Of a DNA stretch of 64,000 bases, positions 32,683 through 41,411 are shown piece after piece (the stretch's first letter is position 1; each line of letters begins with the position of its first letter). Below the pieces are notes generated by a model. That model had not been told where the DNA came from. It worked only from the letters and a program-made list of their open reading frames with translations, and ran no database searches. Origin of the DNA: Symbiodinium natans (lineage: Eukaryota > Sar > Dinophyceae > Suessiales > Symbiodiniaceae); NCBI GenBank assembly GCA_905221605.1, contig CAJNDS010000624.1, forward strand, positions 555,001 to 619,000, in the 5' to 3' direction. Both the position numbers and the translations under genes were made by a program.

Positions 32683-34928
32683 TTACTCCTGAAAACAACG
32701 GCTGCACTGTAGCCACTTCGCTGAGGGCTTCTCCATTTCTACAAAATTGACGCTTATCCACTTGCCACATTTCAGCGTCGTCTGACCTACTTTGTACAGA
32801 TGTAACATGGTAGACTTCTTGTTCTGGATCGCGCTCCAACCCTCCGGTAGGCTCAGGGTCGAAGCTGGTTCCTCCTTTTCTTCCGACGAGGCTCCATCAG
32901 AGGTTTCCTCGGAGGACCCGTCTGCTGATGTGGTGGGCGAGATCTCTGCCTCCTCGTTATCATCTGCACCTTGTGTGTCGACCTTATCGAACAACGCCTC
33001 GCAAAGCCCAGAAGTCACGGTAGCCAACCTGTCTAATTCCTCACTTTCTTTCGAGGGGGATTCGTCTCCTTCTGCTACCGACGGCGCAGATGCTTCCAAG
33101 ACAGGCATGGCACTTGGTGACTCAAAAACCTTCCCTTGCGAGGAGCAAAGCGGTCCAACCCCCAGGAAATCGTCCTCAAAGCCTTCCACTGTAGCTGGCA
33201 AAGGCTCATGCGTGCTTTCGGAGTTCGCGGGCAGCCCATCTAAGCTGCCTGCCTTGCTGATCGGCAACCAGGACCCGAGGTCAACAGACGCACCTGCCTC
33301 TGATCCTTGGGCACGGGCAAAGTATCCACTCCGAGTAGCGTCCGGGCAAAACGAGCCCTCCCGTACCTGCTTTAGCATTTCCTCCAGCTGCCGGAGGGGG
33401 CCACTAAGGGCGTCCCTTGAGTAAGCTAATGTACTCAACGCTCCAGTAGAATGATGTGCCAAGAGTGTCTGTGTTTCGCCCACAATGCCGTATTTGCTCA
33501 ACCAGCCCAGAGCAGTGTGTTTCAAGGAATGTGTGGTAACCCTCGCTGTTGAGGGGTCGCGGTTCCTTAGCAGTCCCGTCAGCCAGTTGGAGGCCTCGGC
33601 GGAGTCGATGGACCTCTGCAGCCAGGCACCGTCTGGGGCGGTGGCCGGTAGTAAAGGGCCTACAGGGGTCTTCGAGAGCACGATCCCTGCTTCGGCGGCC
33701 ACTTTCTGCCATTCTTTGGCCCAAACCACCGTCGGGTGGACCCCCCGAACTGGAGCCACCAAGGGCATGAACAACGAGAGTTTCTTCTTCTTGTTGGACT
33801 GTTTCACCTCCCTGGCCCTGCCTTCCAGAAAACCACAGATTTCGGGGCCAATCTCCAGAAAATCGAACTCCAAGGATCGCACGTGCCTGATGTCCGACCA
33901 ACGGTTCCTGCTGAAGATCTGAAACAGGAAAACCCCTGCTGCAAATCGATCGACAATGTGGAGCTCAGCGTTCCAAACACACTCTTCCAGAAACCTAACT
34001 TCAAGCACTGTTAGGTCCCGGGCTTGATGTGTGGGCTCGTGCTCGCCTGCCACTCGGTCGGCCAAGCCTTGGACCCTGGGGGAGATGGAATTCTCCACAT
34101 TTGGAATGGAAAGCACAAATTTCACAAACTTCAACGCTTGTACCACGCTCTGAGGTGCCAGCTTGCCCTTCTTCCTGTGGGATATCTCTCTGCAGAACTT
34201 GTACACCGCTTCCTCTGATGGGAGAAGGGGTTCCTCCACAGAGGTCCCTTGCACATCGGCCTGTTTTTGAAGCCAACGAAACAATCTCAACAAGGTTGAT
34301 GCACGCTTCTGGATTGTGTGTGTGGTGATTTCGATCCAAACATGTCACGAAGGGACAACATCTTCTCCTCTTCGTCCAATTCCTGTAATGTTTTGGCAAA
34401 AGTGGTGGACGGGGAGGCCTCGAACAGCTGTTTCCACATCTGCATGTTTTTCAACCACATGCCTGCAACAGCCTCCTCAAAGGGCTCATCTTTCTTTTTG
34501 CACTTGATCACTTTGCTGAAAACATTGGCTCCCGGTGAGGAGCTGAAGACACCTGTGATTGGCGTCTTGTCTTTGTCTTGCAAAACGCTGGGACCTGGTG
34601 TAGACGATAGTTCGGCTTCATCCACATTGACAAGAACCTTGGGCTCTGGCCAGTCCAGTGACACCACTGGTCTAGGTGCGAAGATGTCCCTGAAAATTCC
34701 TTGTTCCCAGGGGAGTTGCACATTCGGTGGTCCTGCGGAAATCAGGACCTGAGCAACACGATGCTGGTTAACTTCTTGGCCTTCCGACTCGCTGTCAGAA
34801 GGCACCTCCGATGCTCTTAGGTGACCAGCCATCTGGGGCTTGAACCAAAACTGACCCAAAACTCCCGATACCCACATGAAAGGAAGCATGTGAGGAAGAC
34901 AAAATTTCTGTTGCAAACATGATGACAA
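32683..34928 (-). CDS. Recombinase element: tyrosine recombinase (one frameshift)
   Basis: The main frame has 536 residues (34,293-32,683). Its catalytic set is NRWSDIRHV (about 130-138, Arg), THSLKHT (254-260, His-x-x-Lys), LLAHHST with a second His (about 280) and the nucleophile in LAYSRD (Tyr291). These are the landmarks of lambda-integrase-like recombinases in DIRS-order elements. An acidic and Ser-rich tail and a Cys pair (CSRC) follow. The N-terminal part is in another phase (34,928-34,287, 213 residues), joining at LSLRDMFGS followed by EITTHTIQKRASTLLRLFRW, so one frameshift lies near 34,340. It lies upstream of Gag and RT on the same strand, whereas Ngaro- and DIRS-type elements usually carry it last. 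Confidence 0.85.
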
Positions 34929-35017
34929 AGCGAAAGTTCACTCGCCCTGTCAGAACGGGACACTCTTTTATGGCTCCCGACGAGCTTATATCGAGGCTCA
35001 GTGTTTCGGCTCTTGGC

Positions 35018-36670
35018 TCAGATTGGCCAGGCTACGGATACGGCCCTCAAAACTGCACAGGTGGGACTCAAAAGCAGGTGGTCCCCTGACCGCGCGCTGC
35101 CTGCATCTCGGCAAGCAGCATTCAGTGCCGGCATGCCCCCCTCCACCTGGGGCGTATTCTCCTGCAGGAGCCCTTCCATCGAGAAGATGACGTCCCTCCC
35201 TTTGGCTCTTGCAGCCACCTTGGAGATTGAGGCTTTGATACCTTCAAAGCCGGAGTCGTTGCAGACCCCGCGGCCGCTGAATCCGTACGACGGGAAGTCG
35301 GAAGTCTCCCGGGGTTATCTCCCCATACTCGCCCACACCCATGGCTGCTGTCCACGGCAAGCTGTGGGACATTGTCATCGTATAGCGGTGGTTTGCGGGC
35401 TCCAGGAAGGATGGCCCTGTCAACTTTGTGCGAAAGCACAACACTTTCTGCCCTGGCACTGCGAACATGATCGCATCGAAGTCCCCTTCAATGTCCAGCG
35501 GCCTGGAGTTCTGCTTGAACCACGCGAACAAGCATGCACAGCGCTCGACAATCGGCTGCGGCACCTCGGTGGGATTCTTGTACTTTGCCATGTACAGCAT
35601 CAACCGGTCGCGATACTCGTCCACCAAGGTCCCGTCAATCAGGCCTCGGGCGTCCTTCCAGGACATGTTCCACCAGCTTCGCAAGATGCCCTCACGCATC
35701 AGTTCTCGGGCGCACTTGGGTCGCGAGGGGTCTGCGAGGGCCTTAGCGATCGCTCCTTGCCAGAGCTGACTGTGGAACCCTTCTTCTTCGCGCTCAGCCT
35801 TGCGATTGGCCGCCGCTTGAACTTCCTCCTCCGTCGCCTCCGCAACGTTGAATGCAGAGTCGGGCCTCTCAAGCGGCCCTTGCTGCCGGGCTCCAAAAAT
35901 CCCAGCCACTGGGTCGAGGAGAATCTCCGGCTCCTCCTCCTTGGGGGCAGCCCCTCGCCCATACTGCTCCTTAGCCGGCTTTTGCTCAGGCTTGGGCCAT
36001 TTGTTCCAGCCTTTGGGCTTGTCCCACTTCTCACGCCGATTCCCTCCAGAGCCCTGCCACGAGCTGCTGGAGCCGTAGTTCTTAGAATGCCCCCAACCTT
36101 TGCCCCATGAAGACTGCTGGCTCTTCCACGGGGTGGACTGTTCTTGCCACCGGGAGGAGTCCTTCCAAGAAGAAGCTGCCTCAGCTCCCTTCTGAGCAGG
36201 AAGGGACGCCTGGGTCTGTTGCCCAGACGCCACGCCGAAGACCGCAGTCGGCACTTGCACCAATGAAATCCTGGCTGCGGAGCCGGCATGCTAGGGGTCC
36301 CAACAATTGGGGTCCTCGGCTGGGTTTTCTGGAGACCTCTCTCGACGCCCCCTTGGGCTGCGCGACCTAGACGCCCTTCGGCGCCTGTCTCTGCGTCTTG
36401 AGCGACGGCTGTCGCTGCTGCTTCTGTTCCTCCTGCGGCCCCTGGAGGCAGAGCCTTGTGACTCACCGCCCGGAAAGAAGGGCCACGGAAACATCTGGGC
36501 TTACGCCTCTTTTCTTTGCCCCCTGGCTTTTGTTTCCTCTCAGAGCCTTCGCTACCCTTTTTGTCTCTCCCCTTTTTTTTTTTTTTGAGCCGACAGAGAT
36601 TCAGGTTTGGGAGAATAAACTCAGATGTCAGCACGACTTTCCCTTGAAATGTGCAATTAAGTGCTGAGTC
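35018..36670 (-). pseudogene. Recombinase element ORF-a: basic SR/WG-rich protein, broken
   Basis: A chain of frames: Lys-rich (CRLKKKKKGRDKKGSEGSER, about 36,630-36,530), an SR-type stretch RSSSDSRRSRRRDRRRRASR (36,494-36,291), then after an in-frame TAG a 339-residue frame (36,263-35,244). That frame has a W/G/Q/S-rich N-terminus and an acidic, helical C-terminus (RELMREGILRSWWNMSWKD). A phase change near 35,240 leads to about 65 more residues (VAARAKGRDVIFSMEGLLQE). The first ORF of such an element would often be nucleic-acid binding, which fits the composition, but I see no defining motif. The run of 15 or more T at 36,573-36,588 is a likely frameshift site. Confidence 0.45.
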
Positions 36671-36740
36671 GATCGCAGCTTGCAATCTTTCTGTTTTCAA
36701 GCTCTCGAGAGAACCTCTCGTCTCTACTAGACGACTGATC

Positions 36741-36995
36741 GGTGCCCTTGCACCTCTTGCCGGCCCTTGCCGTATTTGGCTATCGTCACGGCCTGAAAGA
36801 ATGGGCTGCCCTTGCAGCGATGTATGAAGCACACTCATTGTGTGCCTTGAATATTGGCCCTTGCCATCTTCAGCTGCCCTTGCAGCAAAACTATTTGAGT
36901 TGCCCTTGCAACAAATCTCATCGAGCTGACCCTTCAGCCGATCTTTGACCACGACTGCCTTAGCAGCTTGATCTCTCTTGAGCTGCCCTTGCAGC
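36741..36995 (-). repeat. Leader array of CCTT-loop micro-hairpins
   Basis: Nine perfect small hairpins, mostly with loop CCTT (AAGG in sense), and different but self-matching stems: GGTGC/GCACC (36,741), CGGC/GCCG (36,761), GCTGC/GCAGC (36,805, 36,873, 36,982), TGGC/GCCA (36,855), GTTGC/GCAAC (36,899), GCTGA/TCAGC with loop CCCT (36,925), CTGC/GCAG with loop CTTA (36,955). They lie in the element's 5' leader before ORF-a. Stem covariation with a constant loop suggests selection for RNA structure or repeated insertion of hairpin DNA. Confidence 0.8.
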
Positions 36996-37791
36996 ATTCT
37001 TGGAACTGCCCATGCATTATAATTCTCCCCGAAGACTTTTCACTTCGAAGGACACCACCTGAAGTGCGGCAGTGTTCATTTGACGATGTGGTTCTATCTG
37101 CAAAGGTCCAACACAAACTCACATGCTTCAAAAACACAAACCATGCAGCGGACTCCAGAGACAGTGCAAATGCAAGCACTGATTGCTCATCCCTTCCGTG
37201 CCTTAGCGTCTAGGACCTGTTGTCAGGGCAGGACGGACACGCTGCTGAACCTTTTGCTTGGCCATCGGCTAACGAGGAGGGCACTCCAGGTCCCCACATC
37301 AAGATGCCTGAACGGGGCGTGAACTGCGCAAGCTGATTCCTAATTCTGCTGCAGGAGAAACGTATGGACAAGGTTGCTTCTACACCCAGGCCAAAGCTTC
37401 TAAACTCGGTTCCGTGCAAGATAAAATATTTTGACCTGACATGTACAGCTCTCGCAGTCGACGAGAACAGCTACCAGCTGCAGCAAGTTCTGAAACCTAA
37501 GACACTAGCTCGTCTCCAGGAATCTACCTGCACTCCAGCAAACTTCCAGCGACAGCAAAGCACAGCAACCAACGCACTCACAAAGTCTCCAAGAAAGACC
37601 TGGAGAAAAGAAACCTTAAATTGCGTCCTGGCTCAGACTACAACAACCCAAGAAAGCTCAAGAACAAGAAGGCAACTCGGCTTTCAGAACCAAGCTTGAA
37701 ATGTAAGCTCCAAGCGCCATCGACCTTCTGTGAGGCTCCCGCTCCCCCCACCAGGCCGCAGGATGCTAATCCCCCAGCACACTTGGCTGAA
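36996..37791. other. 5' leader of the recombinase element
   Basis: Between the A1 repeat and the hairpin array. No gene motif is visible on either strand. It presumably acts as promoter and leader RNA. Confidence 0.5.
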
Positions 37792-37906
37792 GGCAGAAAA
37801 ATTTTCCCGGACCCTCTCCACGAGGGTTGTGGCTGAGAGGGCTGTGGCCTCTCTTCGTCTGAGCCGAAAAACTTTCTTGAGCCAAAATGGACTTACAGCA
37901 CGATTA
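37792..37906 (-). repeat. Terminal repeat A1 with spliced-leader fossil
   Basis: In sense it reads TAATCGTGCTGTAAGT, CCATTTTGGCTCAAG, AAAGTTTTTCGGCTCAG and onward into the part shared with A2. The middle 15 nt equal the 3' part of the dinoflagellate spliced leader and replace the intron-like segment of A2. Confidence 0.85.
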
Positions 37907-39473
37907 CCTGACTGGTGTCGACTTAACCCGAAGAATCGAGAGCCTAGCGCAACGCTTCACCCCCTTACCAAACCGTTTCCGGTGCACCGGGATACGTCTC
38001 CTTCTTCCAGCAGTGCAATCAATGCCCAAATCCTTGGCAGCGTCCTTGATTTGTTCAGACTCAGGAAGGTACCCTTTTAAGGCAGCCTCGACCTTCTTTG
38101 AAGAACACACAAAGGCCGTCTTGCCGACGCTGATGGGAAGTCCAGCTTGCTCTAAGCCCCCCACCACAGCTTTGTACAGCTGCGCTGCCCTACGCGCAGC
38201 TACCTCAGGGCTAGCAGCTTCAGTGTCAAAGCTAGTGTCATCAACATAGAGGTCGATGGTTTTGGCGAGCCCCGTATTCCATGCCGGGCGTAAAATGCTG
38301 TCAAAGGGGATCTTGCTGAGTCCCGGGGCAAAGGGGCAACCAGCTACCAAACCCTTCGTCGGTTTGATAGGCCCAGAGATACATTTTTCAGCACTGATCC
38401 ACCGCGGCGCACTGTAAAGTGAGATTGCAGCATTTAAAATGAGCGGGGGTACCTCAAGGGCAAGGGCCTGGGCCACAAAACTGTGGTGGGAGACATTTTC
38501 ATAAAATGCTTTAAGGTCCAAGAGCACCGTTACACCGTGTCTCTTTTTCCGGTACAGGATCTCATGCGACATTTTACGGCGCAACGCAACATCAAGACTT
38601 GATAAGCCCTTCTTAGCGCGGCCCCAGTCTTGGGTGGCGGCATAATTATCAAGCCATGCTTTGAAAACCGGCCAGCGGAGTTTGGCCCATAAGCGGTAAG
38701 GCACAGGAGTCAGTCCAATCGGTCGCTCCTCGTCCTCAGACTTGTTGATGAGAGCGACCAGAACAAGAGAAAGTTGGGCCGGGAAACAACCCTGACGTTC
38801 CCAAGTGTTGAAAAACGCAGCCAACCTTTCCAGTTGCACTGGGGCCAACTTCTGCAACATCTGTACACTCCACCCGTCAGCACCAATGGCTTTATGGGGC
38901 ATTTTCTGAATGGCTTTCTCAACCATAGAGCATGTAATCGGCGGGAGCGTCCTGGCTTGGGCAACTGCTGCATGTTGTAACGCGTGCCATTCAACCAAGG
39001 GGTTGTCTCCATTGCCTGGCAGAGGCCGCCATACTTCAGCCCAATGAGCCCTGCGTATGTGCGGTCGAATTTCAAGGGGGATATGCCTGTACGGTCTGTC
39101 CGGAATCACATCCTCAGACTTAAGAGCCCTATACAAACCTCTCATACCCCCTTTACACGCCGCTTCCAGCCATTGACTGTAGGCCTCTTCACTCTGCTTG
39201 ACGGCTTCCTTCAAAGCGGCCCGCCCTTGGAGCCCAATGATGTCAAGAGCATGCGTGCGACTTTGAAGGTCATCTGCATCAAGCAAGCATTGCAAAGCAT
39301 GGAGGGTGTGTGGTGGCATGTCAATCCAGTGATCATTCATCCTTGTCCTCGCCTGAATGAAGAGCGACTTCACTCTGACGTCAGGGTTAATTCCAAGTGC
39401 TTTCGAAGTCCAAAGGAGGAAGGACTGCCAAAAGGCCGGCCGCGAGCCTTTCCAAATTTTTTCCGGGCTGCTA
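37907..39473 (-). mobile_element. LINE E1, 5' part (RT N-terminal half)
   Basis: Open from 39,473 to 37,907 (about 520 residues). It covers the linker and RT motifs up to just past the catalytic site: GADGWSVQML, RPIGLTPVPYR, LLDLKAFYEN, GCPFAPGLS, LYVDDTSF, and then GRRRRIPVHRKR. It is 5'-truncated at SSPEKIWKG, where it abuts the tail CCATGG of the A3 copy. It is interrupted at LRVKSTPVR by the recombinase element and continues at 27,424. Unlike A1, this copy has no frameshift in its retained part. Confidence 0.88.
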
Positions 39474-41343
39474 ACCATGGATTTTCACACCACGCGCACG
39501 AGGCGGCCGTAGGCCTTTGGAGTCACTTTGGCTCAGGTGAAACAGTCGGGGGGACACCTACCCTGGTAACATTGGCTCAAGTGAAACAGTCGGGGGGGGA
39601 CACCTACCCTATGGTACACAGAGCAAACTACTGCCGGCTCATCAACAAGGCTGGCTCACCACGCCTTCAGGCCTGGTAACACCACTGGCCCTCACGACAC
39701 CCCTGCCAGCCTGGTGCACCAAGCTTAGGCCGGGTAACACTTGCCAGTGGCTCAGCAGAAGGCGAACATCCTGGAGCACACAGGATTTCACAGGGCTCGG
39801 TGTGACAGACGGGATCCACGACCCGAACACCTGCAATTCCCACACAGCAAACAAGGCTGGCCCCAAACCTAGACATGGTCTGGAGACCCCAAGACCTGAC
39901 TGACAACACCACAGGCTCGGGAGGCCCAAGCCTATTGGTTAGTCAATGCAGCAAGGTGAGCCCAATCAGAGATTCGGCCGTTCATGAGGACCAATTGGAT
40001 CTCCAAGTTTGCCTTGAGCGCGGCGGGGAGAACCGCAATGATATCGTTGAGGCAAGGGACCACCGCCTGCCTGCGGAGATACGGCTCCAACGGCGTGACG
40101 TCACAGACACATCGAAGGGCCTCGATGAAGCTGCGCAAGCTATACTTGGGAAACCAACTTCCAGCATTGAGCCCTTCGAAGTGCCAATCCGCGAGGTCGA
40201 AAAAACACAACATGGGTGTAGCGGCACTGAGTCCTGGTTTTATCCCCAGGTTGGATTTTGACACATCGCGAAGAGCAAAATGTCGGCTCAATTGCAAAAG
40301 GAGGGCGAAGGCGTACAAGGACCACTGAGGGTGGATCTGGTTCCGAGAACCAAAATCCGTGAGGAGCTCGACTTTTTCCACAATCGACTGGGACCTGAAC
40401 TCCCAGGGTCGCCCAGAGAGCAGCACCTGCAGTGTCGTGGAACCAGCCCCAATGATGGTGGCTGCAACCTTAGGAAGCAAAGCCGAAATCGCCACCTCAT
40501 CCCCAAACGCCTGCTTTGTCCCAACCTTCAAGACATAGCCACCACCAACATCATATCCGTACCTGGTTCTTCCATTGTGGATATATGCCGCAGTGTTGTC
40601 CCCCGTGTCATTGAACCACACGTGGATCTGGTCCTTGGGGAGGGCCTGGAAAACACCAGCATAGCCCAGATCGGATTTGAAAGCCACCAACCCTGGCTTG
40701 GTATTGCGAGCCCTCTCAGCAATGGCAAAGGCTGCTCCCACTTCCTGATCCATGTCATCAAAGTTCAACGGGGCGGGCAACATATGCACAGCTGGCGGTG
40801 CTGGGGGAGGCTCCGGATGCACAACGGGATCAGGCACCATTGGCTCCTCCTCACTTTCTTCAGAGCAGCTGTCCTGGTTTGGGTCACCCAAAACCGGACC
40901 AGCCTCAGGTGCATAGGGATTCTCCCGAAGGACAATTCCAGGAACTTCATCTATCTCAGCCTGGTTTGCCACCAAAGCTGCAGGGCGGTGCTCAGGATTG
41001 TGCTGATCAAGCTGAGGATTTTCCCGAAGCACGACTCCAGGATTTCTCATCCCCTGAGCCTGGTTGTCCACCAAGGGCTCAGGGGGGTGCAACTCTTGTG
41101 GCGCCGGCTCAGGGGCTTGCTCTTCCTGTGGTTCCACCCTTCTCCGCCTAGGAGGCGGGGGGTTCACACCAGCAGGCGGCGCTCGCATCTTAGGAGCTGC
41201 ACCTCTGAGCCGAGCTCTCTCACGCTTGCCCGGCCGGGCTTTTGAGTAGGCCTTAGAGGCAGGGGATTTATGCTTCGGCGGCATACTTAGAAGGCAATCT
41301 TAGCTTGCTTGAGCCCAGACTGCTTCGATTTTGATTTGGGTTT
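39474..41343 (-). mobile_element. LINE A, copy A3 (ORF3 and 3' UTR only)
   Basis: A 5'-truncated copy keeping the last ~20 codons of ORF2 (ending KQAKIAF), ORF3 and the 3' UTR. It differs from A1 by a duplicated 46-base 3' UTR piece (the two copies near 39,525 and 39,565, each with GTGAAACAGTCGGGGGG). The tail begins at 39,475 with CCATGGATTTTC on plus. Confidence 0.85.
39932..41284 (-). CDS. LINE A3 ORF3: kinase-like protein, 450 aa
   Basis: An intact second copy of the family-A third ORF. Its key residues match those of A1: NGRTRYGY, VLKVG with the Lys, a following Glu (FGDEVA), RDVSKSN and FFDLADW. It lacks the five residues HLVAW and a small N-terminal RIVL duplication present in A1, both in-frame changes. 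Many differences from A1 are conservative or silent, so both may descend from recently functional parents. Role inferred as for the A1 copy. Confidence 0.65.
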   Translation of the reverse strand: MPPKHKSPASKAYSKARPGKRERARLRGAAPKMRAPPAGVNPPPPRRRRVEPQEEQAPEPAPQELHPPEPLVDNQAQGMRNPGVVLRENPQLDQHNPEHRPAALVANQAEIDEVPGIVLRENPYAPEAGPVLGDPNQDSCSEESEEEPMVPDPVVHPEPPPAPPAVHMLPAPLNFDDMDQEVGAAFAIAERARNTKPGLVAFKSDLGYAGVFQALPKDQIHVWFNDTGDNTAAYIHNGRTRYGYDVGGGYVLKVGTKQAFGDEVAISALLPKVAATIIGAGSTTLQVLLSGRPWEFRSQSIVEKVELLTDFGSRNQIHPQWSLYAFALLLQLSRHFALRDVSKSNLGIKPGLSAATPMLCFFDLADWHFEGLNAGSWFPKYSLRSFIEALRCVCDVTPLEPYLRRQAVVPCLNDIIAVLPAALKANLEIQLVLMNGRISDWAHLAALTNQ

Positions 41344-41411
41344 AACCATGGATTTTCTTTTCCGAGCGGGCAAAACGGTCGCAGCTCCAAGGCTAAGTGA
41401 AAAGGAAAAAC
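41344..41411 (-). mobile_element. Tiny 5'-truncated element fragment
   Basis: 68 bases with the tail CCATGGATTTTC, a small GC-rich stem and nothing else, sitting between the A3 truncation point and the tail of S2. It is the shortest member of the chain and shows that truncated insertions also land exactly at a tail. Confidence 0.55.

Larger units (their letters stand above)
27425..37906 (-). mobile_element. Tyrosine-recombinase retrotransposon with split direct repeats, nested in LINE E1
   Basis: A complete 10.48-kb element. In sense orientation it reads A1 (37,906-37,792), leader, ORF-a, recombinase, Gag, RT-RNase H, B1 (28,520-28,264), A2 (28,260-28,114), a spacer and B2 (27,681-27,425). 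B1 and B2 are 257-bp near-identical direct repeats, and A1 and A2 share about 100 bp. This A-body-BA-B layout is that of Ngaro/PAT-type elements of the DIRS order, which integrate by site-specific recombination of a circle. CCT is found at the left joint (27,422-27,424), the right joint (37,907-37,909) and the internal B1/A2 joint (28,261-28,263), as expected for recombination at a shared trinucleotide. The LINE sequence is continuous once the insert is removed. The coding region has several frameshifts, so this copy is likely inactive. Confidence 0.88.

Noticed and set aside
32792-33424. 210-residue Ser-rich plus-strand frame
   Set aside because: Lies opposite the recombinase C-terminal tail, whose acidic/Ser-rich coding explains the open complement.
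35001-36110. 369-residue plus-strand frame opposite ORF-a
   Set aside because: Leu/Pro-rich shadow; the minus frames match the element's orientation and composition better.
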